A stretch of DNA of 64,000 nt from Leptobrachium leishanense (taxonomy: Eukaryota > Chordata > Amphibia > Anura > Megophryidae), in the NCBI GenBank assembly GCA_009667805.1, contig CM019065.1:18934611-18998610 (forward strand), in the 5' to 3' direction. Position numbers and translations under genes: made by a program. Below the pieces are notes generated by a model, which saw nothing but the letters and a program-made list of their open reading frames with translations, was not told the origin of the DNA and did no database searches. Below are positions 21,923 to 32,265 of this stretch, piece after piece. Position 1 is the stretch's first letter; each line of letters begins with the position of its first letter.

Positions 21923-22471
21923 ATGTTACACGAGGCCGACCCTGTACAGGCTGCCTCGGCTGACAACCGCCAACACCCCCGACAGGCCGTGTGGATCAAC
22001 GGACGGGCCGCCGAGGGCCTCCGGGACTCCGGCGCCATCATCACCCTTGTACGACCCCATTTAATACAGAAAAAGGACTGGTTGAACCACACTGTCGCTG
22101 TCCGTGTGGCCGGAGGGAAAGTGCTCCGACTCGCTATGGCCCGAGTCCACCTGGATTGGGGTTCAGGGGAGGGATCCGTGAGGGTGGGTTTACTGGATCG
22201 ACTACCGACTGAAATCCTCCTCGGCAATGACCTGGGATGCTTAGTTTCCGCCTATGCAATGGATGCAGCAGCCCTGGTGACCACTCGGCAGCAAAGCCAC
22301 CGCAACAACTACAGCACTCCAATCGGGACCCAGGTGAGACCACGACCCAAACCTCCCAAACCCCCCCGACCCCCCAAACCCGACCAACCACGACCCCGTC
22401 CCCTCGACCTGACCACCCCCTCACATGGAGCTCCCCAGCCACCCTCCGACACCAGACCGACCCCACCCTAG
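21923..22471 (+). pseudogene. Protease of Gmr1-type element
   Basis: Retropepsin-like segment with active site LRDSGAIITLV (Asp-Ser-Gly at 22025-22033) and the flap/C-terminal strand pattern LPTEILLGNDLG. It is followed by a Pro/Arg-rich linker before integrase. Offset in frame from Gag and from integrase, so either the originals used frameshifting or this copy has acquired indels. Confidence 0.78.
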
Positions 22472-23700
22472 AGAGATACCGAGACCGGGCCGGCAAGGGC
22501 CTGGAAGGCGACAGCATCGAGTGTGAGGATGGGCTACTATATAGGTATACTGAGAGGGTGGGCACCAAGAAGCAACATGTTCCCCACAAGCAGTTAATCG
22601 TACCCCAGGCCCCTAGACAGGAACTCCTGAGACTGGCCCAAGACATCCCCCTCGCCGGACACTTAGGGATAAAGAAGACCCAACTCCGGTTAACCCTAGT
22701 GTTCTTCTGGCCCTGCCTTAGTGAGGATACCCGAGAGTACTGTCGCACCTGTTCGGTCTGCCAGAAGGTAGGGAAAACCGGAGACCACCCGAAAGCCCCG
22801 CTGCACATTATCCAAGAACCCTTTAGTCGGGTGGCGGTCGACATAATCGGCCCCCTGCCTCACCCCAGTGCCACCGGGAAGAGATATATTCTCACCATGG
22901 TGGACTACGCCACCTGATACCCCGAGGCTGTGGCCTTGGCCAATATTCAGGCTGACACCATAGCCGATGCCCTCCTACAGGTGTTTTCCCGGGTAGGATT
23001 CCCATAAGAGATTTTGTCTGACCAGGGCACCCAGTTTACCGCTGAGCTGACACAACAGCTCTGGCGCCTGTGTGGTGTCAAGGCACTTCACAGCACCCCA
23101 TATCACCCCCAGACGAATGGGCTGTGCGAGCGGTTTAATGGGACCCTGAAACAGCTGATCCGGGCCTTCACCCAGGAAAGAAAGGACTGGGAAAAATACT
23201 TACCCCACTTGTTATTTGCCTATCGGGAGGTACCACAGGAATCGACCGGATTCTCCCCCTTTGAGTTATTGTATGGGCGCCAGGTGCGAGGCCCCTTAGA
23301 CCTAGTTAGGGCTCAGTGGGAGGGGAGACAGGAGGCCGATGGGCTCCCCGTCCTGAGTTACGTCTTGGAGCTCCGGGAGCGCTTGACGGAACTCACGGAA
23401 CTAGTTCAAGGGAACATGGAAATGGCCCAGCAGAAGGCGTGGTACGACCGCTCTGCCCGCAGACGCTCGTTCCTCGTGGGGCAGAAGGTCCTGGTGTTAA
23501 AACCACAGCGGCAGAACAAGCTGCAGGCGTCCTGGCAGGGCCCCTACCGGGTGGTAACCCAGCTGGGGGATACCACCTATGTGGTTGTCAGCTTCGCAGA
23601 CACCGGGATCCAGCGGACGTTCCACGTCAATATGCTCAAGGCCTACCATGAGCGCCCGGAGATGGTGGCTGCCATTTGTGCCCTGGCCACCGAGGAGGCA
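22472..23700 (+). pseudogene. Integrase of Gmr1-type element, located upstream of RT
   Basis: N-terminal HHCC region (PLAGHLGIKKT ... CRTCSVCQK), then the DD35E core: Asp in VAVDIIGPLP (22840), Asp in SDQGTQFT (23020) and Glu in LCERFNGTLK (23128). The last two are exactly 36 codons apart. C-terminal: GQKVLVL...WQGPYRVV, a GPY/F-type module. Two in-frame stops: TGA at 22915 (likely CGA to TGA, a CpG transition) and TAA at 23005. The domain runs directly into the RT-coding frame, giving the PR-IN-RT-RH order. Confidence 0.92.
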
Positions 23701-25180
23701 GAACAGTTTCCCCTGATAGATCTCCCCGGGATAGACAACTGGCCCGCAGGGGTCAACCAGGTGCAGATAGGGGAGGAGTTGGGTCCCCAGAAACAGGCTC
23801 AGATTAGACAGCTCCTCCACAACCACCAGGAGGTCTTCTCCGCCCGCCCCGGCTATACCAGCCGGGCCTTACACCAAGTTGAGACCCCAGGCCAGAGACC
23901 CCTCCGGCAGCCAGCCTACCAACTCCCGGAGGCAGTCCGCGAACCCATGCGGGCTGAAATCCAGGAGATGCTGGAGCTGGGGGTTATCGAGCCCTCCGCC
24001 AGCCCATGGGCCACCCCCGTAGTGTTGGTCCCCAAAAAGTACGGGACCACCCGGTTTTGCGTGGACTACCAGAGATTAAACGACTGTACCACGACTGACG
24101 CATACCCCATGCCCCGAGTTGACGAGCTGTTAGTGCCCCTGGGAGATCTGATCTATCTGACCACCGTAGATTTGTGTAAGAGGTATTGGCAGATTCCCCT
24201 GGTAGAGGAGGCGACCCCGAAGTCGGCCTTCATCACCCCGTTCAGCCTGTACCAATTTCGGGTCATGCCGTTCGGGATGAAGAACGCCCCGGCTACTTTC
24301 CAGCGGTTGATTGATTATCTCCTCGATGGCCTACAGGAGTTTGCCTGTGCCTACTTAGATGACATAGCCATCTACAGCCAAACCTGGGAGGAACAGCTTC
24401 ACCATCTAGGGGTAGTGTTAGAGCGGATCAAGGATGCCAACCTGACCCTTAAACTGGAGAAATGTAAAATAGGGATGTCCGAGGTACAGTACCTCGGCCA
24501 CCGGGTGGGCTGCGGGAAACAGCGACCGGAACCCCCAAGATAGAAGCCATTCTCAACTGGCCCACCCCCGGGACCAAGACTCAGGTCCTTGCCTTCCTAG
24601 GGACCACAGGCTACTACCGAAATTTCGTCCCCCAGTACAGCGCCCTCGCCAAACCCCTGACTGACCTGACCAAAAAATCCCTACCCCGCCAAGTCCTGTG
24701 GTCCCCGGAGTGCGAGGCAGCCTTCCAACAACTGAAGACCGCCCTAACCCAAGCTCCCCTCTTAGCCGCTCCGAATTATAATAAACGTTTCATCGTCCAT
24801 ACAGACGCCTCCATGTTTGGACTGGGAGCCGTGCTGAGTCAGGTGGGAGACGATGGGGGGGAACATCCGGTGGCGTTCATCAGCCGCAAACTTCTCCCCA
24901 GGGAGGTGGGATATGCCGCAGTGGAGAAGGAGTGTTTGGCCCTGGTTTGGGACCTGAGAAAGTTCCAGCCCTATGTTTACAGGCGCTCCTTCACCGTCAT
25001 GACTGACCACAATCCCCTGGTGTGGCTGAACCGAGTGGCTGGGGAGAACGGCCGCCTGCTACGGTGGAGCCTGGCCCTCCAACCGTTTAACTTCACAATC
25101 CAATATCGGCCCGGGCCTCAAAATGGGAACGCCGATGGATTATCGCGGAAAACGGCCAAGGAACCCGGAGACCTCCGTTC
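23701..25180 (+). pseudogene. Reverse transcriptase and RNase H of Gmr1-type element
   Basis: Open in the integrase frame from 23701: RT blocks SASPWATPVVLVPKK, CVDYQRLND, YPMPRVDELL, TTVDLCKRYWQIP, FRVMPFGMKNAPATFQ and the catalytic YLDD (24352-24363). A frameshift near 24535 ends that ORF. The next frame carries FLGTTGYYRNFVPQYS (connection) and RNase H: IVHTDASMFGLGAVL, EKECLALVWDL, MTDHNPLVWL and NADGLSRK. It ends shortly before the polypurine tract, with no env-like ORF. Confidence 0.92.
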
Positions 25181-25231
25181 ACCGACTTCCCGAGTCGACC
25201 CGTTGGGGTCCAACCATGTCCGTCGGACTCT

Positions 25232-25246
25232 AGAAGGGGGGAGAAA
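25232..25246 (+). other. Polypurine tract of Gmr1-type element
   Basis: AGAAGGGGGGAGAAA immediately before the 3' LTR; primes plus-strand DNA synthesis. Confidence 0.88.
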
Positions 25247-26023
25247 TGTCACTGAATGGACATGAGAGCTCTTTTCAGCGAGCCACATGACTAAAGATTG
25301 AACCCTTTTTAAAGACCTTTTTTCCTGTTTTCGTTTTGGTTTTGCGTGTGAGCCTATGGACTTCTTATTTTATTGCTAGATGTGGTTTTATTGGTGTGAT
25401 GTAATAAAAATGTACCCTGTATGATGTGACTGTAAAAGTATGAAAGAAACCGTTTGTATGTGTTTTTCCCCGTCGCAATTTTGCTCATCCCAGCATGGTC
25501 TCACAGGACAAAGGATCTCAGGCCCCAAGATGGAGGATACAGCAAGCCAGCTGATTTGAGGCTTTTCCAAGACCTCATCTGCCTAATCCCATGGACAATG
25601 GGGGAGCCTGAAAGGGACCTGATAGGGAACAGGAGGCTGGGAAAGGAGCCAATCAGTGCTGGTTGTGTGGGTGGGGGAGTTGGTAATCTGTTTGTGTGAA
25701 GTTGTATAAATGACCCTGTTGAAACCCATAAAATTCAATTCACTGTTTTAAAGCATACAGCCACGTCTGGTGTCTTCATTTCAGAGCTACAATCACTATT
25801 GCAGGAGACACTCAGCGGTCTCCTGCATCACCACTCAACCCAGGAACGGGATGCCCAAGGCAACATCGCACCATCTCTCCAGACGCCGGACCAACGCCAT
25901 ATTTCATCCTCCAGGCCACTCGAGACTCCGAGTGCCGTGCCACTCGGTAGTCGAGCCGGACGCCATCAAAGGGGGGGGGGGTCAGATAGAGCAGGACCGC
26001 AGGCGGACTTCCATCCCACCACA
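25247..26023 (+). repeat. 3' LTR of Gmr1-type element
   Basis: TGTCACTG ... ACCACA, 777 bp, followed by the CAGAG target duplication. The segment 25620-25655 is the reverse complement of 20333-20368 in the other LTR. Confidence 0.95.
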
Positions 26024-26079
26024 CAGAGCCTATGAACAAGCATCACAATCACCAGTAGATTCATTCATGAAAAATGAAG

Positions 26080-26254
26080 GTAGTTAGAAAATAGGTGAAA
26101 ACAAGGAGAATGGCTAGAGAAGTGAAAATTCTAGGTCAAAATAGCCAAACCAGAAAAATTCTCCCATTTATCTCACTTTCCAAATTGTCTATTTTGACCT
26201 AGAATTTTCACTTCTCCAGTCATTCTCCTGGTTTTCACCTCTCTCTGAATAACC
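26080..26254. mobile_element. Palindromic MITE
   Basis: Long imperfect inverted repeats: AGGTGAAAACAAGGAGAATGG ... AGTGAAAATTCTAGGTC and their complements, ending CTCTGAATAACCCT. Interior words are shared with the MITE at 58365-58547. The exact left end is unclear. The 120 bp that follow show nothing recognised. Confidence 0.7.
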
Positions 26255-26383
26255 CTTTATGTGTAAAGTGCAGGACTTAATTTTAGCAGATTTGAGCTCA
26301 GAGGAGACGGTACTTGATATTTGTCTCTCTGGGGCTCGAGAACCCCTTTGTACCCCTGAGATTCTCAGAACCTTCATAACGAT

Positions 26384-27516
26384 AGGGGTTATTCAGAGAG
26401 AGCCGATCCGGCCCCCGAAATGTAAACGGACACTGAAATTCAGCATACGGCTACATTTCCTGGCCATTCAGCTATTCCGGGAGCAGGCAGTTCGCCTAAT
26501 TTTGGTGAATTGCCTGCACGTACGGTGCCTGTTTGACAGCAGTGAAATCCCCCATAGAGAAGCAATGGTTAATCTATTCACAGACACCGAACAGCAGAGA
26601 AAAGTTGCCGAAATGCCCTGCTTTTCGGAGGTTTCATTCGGCAGGTTTATTCAGGTGAATCCCATGGGCAGGCATGTACTGGCCATGGGTACTACAGGGA
26701 GATTCCCGGTGTGCCGATGGCTCTGTGGGCCAGTGTGAATGTTGGTTCACCACACAGATCGCACTGCCCTTAAACGGTGAAGGGAGAACTTCCTCACCAT
26801 CTGTAAAACAGACACAGTCTACCACAGTCTCATATTGGAGCCACCGTGCCGGTGAGACCCACAGCACATCTGCCTCACCTTAAGACATGGTGCGCACTCA
26901 GCGCCACTGCATTACTTTACCCAATCGCTGAGCAGCAACTCCGGTATCTGTAGAGTGATTGGTTGAGCGATCCGGTTGGTTTATATACTATTTTTGTGCG
27001 TGTTTGCATAATTAAAGTGGGCCGGTCTGGATGAATTCCAGAGCAGATTTTTTGACCCAGTCCGTCCCTGCCCATAGGTTTCAATGTTAAAAATATTCCT
27101 GTTTTAATTCAATTGTTTTTTCATTTTTCTGTAACAGACCATTTTATTATCATTCATTGGATCTTATGTGTAAATTCCAGACATTTTCATTCAGTAGTTT
27201 CTTTTGCAAACAGCCTTTCAATTTTGAAACTTTCAAGCGTACGTTTTTGTTTATTCTACCCGGTCGTCAGCTTGCAGGCTTTTTCCGGCGGCTGCTCTGT
27301 GCTGTGATTGGCTGCTCATTTGCTTTTTTTGGCATGATCGGTGTGGTTTTCGGTGAATGTTTGGCAGGTTTGCGGCAGGGTTTCCCTGCACTACAGGGAC
27401 CCTGCGGTGCTTCCTGAATACTGCACAGGGTGGCGAACTGTGATTCCCTGAAGTGCAGGGAAGCGCGGGGAATTAGAGAGCACCGAAATTTCGGCCACAT
27501 GTCTCTGAATAACCCT
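26384..27516. mobile_element. DNA-transposon-like element with GGGTTATTCAGAGA ends
   Basis: Left tip AGGGGTTATTCAGAGA and right tip TCTCTGAATAACCCT (complement) 1.13 kb apart, the same tip as the neighbouring MITE. No transposase ORF and no convincing target duplication. The superfamily is not assigned. Confidence 0.55.
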
Positions 27517-27644
27517 GTATGTAATTAAATGACCACAGACATCAAGCAAGAAGAGCCTGGCCGTGAAGACCCCTCAGATGTTTATAGACCTTTATGACAC
27601 AGGGTGTAGGGGGTGCAGGAACATTTGGGGTGTGCTAGACATAC

Positions 27645-27789
27645 CTTGGGAAGCATGTTATGAAGTGTTTCGGTCACCACAATTTGTCTGCTCTTTTGTG
27701 TTTCATAGTTGAACTTATCTCCTATCTGAGTGTTTTCCTGCGTGACCAGGAAATATCTGGCAGCATCGCAGCACGCCTCGAGCTCTGAC
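27645..27789 (-). CDS. st8sia6-like: ST8SIA-family sialyltransferase, middle exon (145 bp)
   Basis: Minus-strand exon with acceptor TTTGTAATTTCAG|G at 27790/27789 and consensus donor AAG|GTATGT at 27645/27644. It supplies 1 nt to complete a split Arg codon, then 48 codons ending in phase 0. The peptide begins SELEACCDAARYFLVTQENT and ends LHNMLPK. The CCD cysteines and the following Q-N-T-x-x-G pattern are typical of the region just before the L-sialylmotif in ST8SIA1/5/6 (family knowledge). The intron separating it from the 57.8-kb exon is about 30.0 kb and filled with transposons; the next intron is about 13.5 kb. No stop or frameshift is present, and all three exons are open in the single phase set by the splice sites, which argues for a functional gene and not a retrocopy. 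Confidence 0.85.
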
Positions 27790-27834
27790 CTGAAATTACA
27801 AACATGGAATGAATCATTCATAAGCAGATCACAT

Positions 27835-28250
27835 TGTTTAACATTATTATTTAACATTATCTTATTAGTTAATATTTTTATTTAACATTATATTATTTAA
27901 ATATTATTATTTAACATATTATTATATAACATTATCTGATTATTTAACATTATATTATTTAAATATTATTATTTAACATTTTATTATATAACATTATCTT
28001 ATTATTTAGCATTATATTATTTAAATATTATTATTTAACATTTTATTATATAACATTATATTATTAATTAACATTATATTATTTAAATATTATTATTTAA
28101 CATATTATTATATAACATTATATTATTATTTAACATTATATTATTTAAATAGTATTATTTAACATATTATTATATAACATATTATTATTTAACATTATAT
28201 TATTTAAATATTATTTAACATTTTATTATATAACATTATATTATTATTTA
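27835..28250. repeat. AT-rich satellite, left part
   Basis: About 60-bp units made of TTATTATTTAACATTATATT and TTATTTAAATATTATTATTT variants. It resumes at 30536 after a LINE insertion. Confidence 0.93.
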
Positions 28251-28799
28251 ACAACGGAGGACTGGGCACTTAAATTGGGGAACTGGGCACTTAAATGGCA
28301 GATGAGATTTAATCTAGATAAATGCAAAGTTATGCACTTTGGAGTGAAGAACACACAAGTAATTTATACCCTAAATGGTACGGAGTTAGGGAAATCCAAG
28401 CAGGAGAAGGATTTGGGAATAATCATTGACTTCAAACTAAGTAACAATGTGCAATGTCAAACAGCAGCCGCCAAGGTCAGCAAAGTATTGGCATGCATTA
28501 AAAGGGGAGTTCACTCACGGGATGAAAACATAATTTTGCCTCTGTATAAATCAATGGTCAGGCCGCACCTTGAATATGCCGTGCAATTTTGGGCACCTGT
28601 CTTAAAAAAAGATATTATAGAGCTAGAAAAAGTGCAGAGACGGGCAACTAAATTAATAAGGGGAATGGAAGGGTTAAGTTATGAGGAAAGACTAACAAGC
28701 TTAAACCTGTTTAGTTTAGAGAAACGGCGCCTTAGAGGGCATCTGATAACCTTCTATAAATATACAAGGTGGAAAGCCTGCCCAGAGGGCAGCCTATTG

Positions 28800-29660
28800 T
28801 GGATATACTGACCTCAGCTCGTGGATACTGCCCTCAGCTCGTGGATACTGCCCTCAGCTCGTGGATACTGCCCCCAGCACGTGGATACTGCCCCCAGCAC
28901 GTGGATACTGCCCCCAGCTCGTGGATACTGCCCTCAGCTCGTGGATACTGCCCCCAGCTCGTGGATACTGCCCCCAGCACGTGGATACTGCCCCCCAGCT
29001 CGTGGATACTGCCCCCCATCTCGTGGATACTGCCCTCAGCTCGTGGATACTGCCCCAGGTCGTGGATACTGCCCCAGGTCGTGGATACTGCCCTCAGCTC
29101 GTGGATACTGCCCTCAGCTCGTGGATACTGCCCCCAGCTCGTGGATACTGCCCCCAGCACGTGGATACTGCCCCCAGCTCATGGATACTGCCCGCAGCAC
29201 GTGGATACTGCCCCAGCTCGTGGATACTGCCCCCAGCTCGTGGATACTGCCCCCAGCACGTGGATACTGCCCCCAGGTCGTGGATACTGCCCCCAGGTCG
29301 TGGATACTACCCTCAGCTCGTGGATACTGCCCCCAGCTCGTGGATACTGCCCCCAGCATGTGGATACTGCCCCAGCTCGTGGATACTGCCCTCAGCTCGT
29401 GGATACTGCCCCCAGCTCGTGGATACTGCCCCCAGCTCATGGATACTGCCCCCCCACGTGGATACTGCCCCCAGCTCGTGGATACTGCCCCCAGGTCGTG
29501 GATACTGCCCCCAGCTCGTGGATACTGCCCCCAGGTCGTGGATACTGCTCTCAGCTCATGGATACTGCCCCCCAGCTTGTGGATACTGCCCCCAGCACGT
29601 GGACACTGCCCCCAGCTCGTGGATACTGCCCTCAGCTCGTGGATACTGCCCTCAGCTCAG
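28800..29660. repeat. Minisatellite, 20-22-bp unit
   Basis: About 42 copies of CTCGTGGATACTGCCCCCAG with CTC/CAC/GTC variants. Open in all six frames, which creates long spurious ORFs on both strands. It begins next to GTGGATATACTG of the LINE, a possible seed for the unit. Confidence 0.96.
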
Positions 29661-30085
29661 ACCCCAGACCAGACATGGGGCGGCTGTTCGAATGCTCTAT
29701 CGGCATTCGGACAGCCGCCCCATGAGCTCCGCATACTTACCTTCCCGAGCGGCAAAGTGAAAGTTTCCCCGCTTCCGGTCGTTGAAGGACCCAAGCCGCG
29801 GTCACGTGGGACTCCCACGTGACCGCGGCTTGGGTCCTTCAAAGAACGTAAGCGAGGGAACTTTCCCTTCGCTGCTCGGGGGTTGGATGCGCGCGGCAGC
29901 CGGGTAGAGGCTGCGAGCGCAGCCTCTACCCGGCTGCTGTGTGCATCTTGTAACCGCCGCGGCGAGCGCACAGTCGGCTCGTGCCGCGGCGGTTGCATGC
30001 GCGCGCAACCAACCGCCGCTGGTTGCGCGCACATGCGCAGAGTAAGGCTTGGCGATGGACACGCCAAGCCTTACTCAATTATAGT
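29661..30085. repeat. GC-rich multi-hairpin block
   Basis: Consecutive inverted repeats: TTCGAATGCTCTATCGGCATTCGG (loop in centre), CGCGGTCACGTGG / CCACGTGACCGCG, CGGGTAGAGGCTGCG / CGCAGCCTCTACCCG, CCGCCGCGGC / GCCGCGGCGG, GTAAGGCTTGGC / GCCAAGCCTTAC. The first module is shared with 4957-4990 in the block inside element A. Confidence 0.8.
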
Positions 30086-30535
30086 ATAGATACGGGGCCA
30101 TTATCAACCATTGTCTGATAACCTATTCATTAACAGGACTATACACAGGACAAGGGGTCAACCATTTAGACTGGAAGAAAGAAAATTTAGCTTAAAGCAT
30201 AGGAAGGGTTATTTTACGGTGAGAACAATAAAGCTGTGGAATTCTCTGCCTGTTGAGGTGGTTGGGTCAGAGTCTGTACAGACTTTTAAAAAACGATTGG
30301 ATGACTTCCTGCAGACACAGAATATTAAGGGTTATAATATTTAATATGTGGGTAAAAGCTTCTTGATCCAAGGAGAAATCTGACTGCCATTCTGGGGTCA
30401 AGAAGGAATTTTTTCCCAGTATGTTGCATATTTCAGACTGGGTTTTTTGCCTTCTTTTGGATCAACAGCAGTAGGTTATGTGGGAGAGGCTGAACCCGAT
30501 GGACGCATGTCTTTTTCAGCCTATGTAACTATGTA

Positions 30536-31722
30536 ACATTATGTTATTTAAATATTATTATTTAACATTTTATTATATAACATTATTATTATTTAACATT
30601 ATATTATTTAAATATTATCATTTAACATTTTATTATATAACATTATATTATTATTTAACATTCCATTATTTAAATAGTATTATTTAACATATTATTATAT
30701 AACATTATATTATTATTTAACATTATATTATTTAAATATTTAACATTTTGATAAATAACATTATATTATTATTTAACATTTAATATTTAAATATTATTAT
30801 TTAACATATTATTATATAACATTATATTATTTAAATAGTATTATTTAACATATTATTATATAACATTATCTTATTATTTAACCATATATTATTTAAATAT
30901 TATTATTTAACATTTTATTATATAACATTATATTATTATTTAACATTATATTATTTAAATATTATTTAACATTTTATTATATAACATTATATTATTATTT
31001 AACATTATATTATTTAAATAGTATTATTTAACATATTATTATATAACATTATATTATTTAAATAGTATTATTTAACATATTATTATATAACATTATCTTA
31101 TTATTTAACAATATATTATTTAAATATATAATAAAATGTTAAATAATAATATTTAAATAATATATTGTTAAATAATAAGATAATGTTATATAATAATATG
31201 TTAAATAATACTATTTAAATAATGGAATGTTAAATAATAATATAATGTTATATAATAAAATGTTAAATGATAATATTTAAATAATATAATGTTAAATAAT
31301 AATATGTTATATAATAAAATGTTAAATAATAATAACATTATATTATTATTTAACATTATATTATTTAATATTATTATTTAACATTTTATTATATAACATT
31401 ATATTATTATTTAACATATTATTATATAACAGTATATTATTATTTAACATTATATTATTTAAATAGTATTATTTAACATATTATTATATAACATTATATT
31501 ATTATTTAACATTATATTATTTAAATATTATTTAACATTATATTATTATTTAACATTATATTATTTAAATATTATTTAACAGTTTTATTATATAACATTA
31601 TATTATTTAACATTATATTATTTAAATATTATTATTTAACATTTTATTATATAACATTATATTATTATTCAACATTATATTATTATGTACATATTATTAT
31701 TATTTAATGCTATATTATTATG
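30536..31722. repeat. AT-rich satellite, right part, with an inverted segment
   Basis: Continuation of the satellite at 27835-28250. Bases 31126-31325 are in reverse orientation and carry diagnostic variants (ATCATTTAAC, ACATTCCATT in complement) that also occur forward at 30590-30680, so this is an inverted copy of that part of the array. Confidence 0.9.
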
Positions 31723-32261
31723 TAACACGTGCTAGGGTGTTATAAGTGCTAGGGTGTTATAAGTTTCAGATTTATGGTTTATATCAACTGGCAACTAGCA
31801 TCTGTAAAGTGGAACTTTTATATATCCACAGTCCCTTATGTGGCATTTGACCCCTCATCCATGATATGGATGTGAGCAAATGATTTGAGGATGTCTGTAC
31901 TAAGGGGTATGTGGATGCTTTTTAACAATTTTCGCTTTATGTTTTTATTTTGAGGTGCCTGAGTTTGGATCTTTTCTGTGTCTTATATTTTAATTTCTCT
32001 TTTATTATTTTGAATTTCAGTCCCATCCTATATAAGTCCTATGTGACCTGTGTTTTCAGATTATCAGGGGTTAAGCCCCATTAGCTACGGATGTGGGCTC
32101 TTAAGCCTGAGACACACTGAGCACATAGCTGCGCACAGCGTAGTGAAGCAAAGAGAAGCACACATTTTGCAGGCTTGACTTCACTCCGCTCCGCCTCGCA
32201 GCGTGTCTACACTGCATTATGTTTGCTTCTCACCGCACTGGACAGGAATCCACTAACTAAA
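31723..32261. other. Intronic sequence without recognised features
   Basis: Anonymous sequence up to the piggyBac-type element; a GTGCTAGGGTGTTATAA doublet at the start is the only pattern seen. Confidence 0.5.
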
Positions 32262-32265
32262 TTAA

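Larger units (their letters stand above)
19960..26023 (+). mobile_element. Gmr1-type Ty3/Gypsy retrotransposon, complete with both LTRs
   Basis: 6064 bp bounded by TG...CA LTRs and a 5-bp target duplication CAGAG (19955-19959 and 26024-26028). Order: SCAN-like gag, CCHC knuckle, protease, integrase, then reverse transcriptase and RNase H. Integrase before RT is the opposite of normal Ty3/Gypsy and is the hallmark of the Gmr1 lineage first described in Atlantic cod (family knowledge). Dead: nonsense codons at 22915-22917 and 23005-23007 and frameshifts near 20812, 21770 and 24535. The LTRs differ by about a dozen substitutions in the first 240 bp plus a 36-bp inversion. Confidence 0.93.
28251..30535 (+). 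mobile_element. CR1-type LINE fragment, split by a minisatellite and a GC-rich block
   Basis: 28260-28790 encodes the RT C-terminal region: WQMRFNLDKCKVMHFG, DLGIIIDFKLS, LPLYKSMVRPHLEYAVQFW and VQRRATKLIRGM...LSYEERL. 30090-30345 carries the C-terminal tail (RTRGQPFRLEERKF, TVRTIKLWNSLPVEVV, FKKRLDDFLQ). The 3' UTR ends in ATGTAACTATGTAAC, merging with the satellite. Between the halves lie a minisatellite (28800-29660) and a hairpin-rich GC block (29661-30085). It inserted in the AT satellite, which continues on both sides. Confidence 0.85.

Noticed and set aside
22915..23007. Programmed readthrough or selenocysteine at the integrase stops of the Gmr1-type element
   Set aside because: One is a likely CpG transition and the other lies at a normally Lys position; several other frameshifts show simple decay.
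28769..29822. Long plus- and minus-strand ORFs rich in Trp-Ile-Leu-Pro
   Set aside because: They are translations of the 20-bp minisatellite, which lacks stops in all frames.
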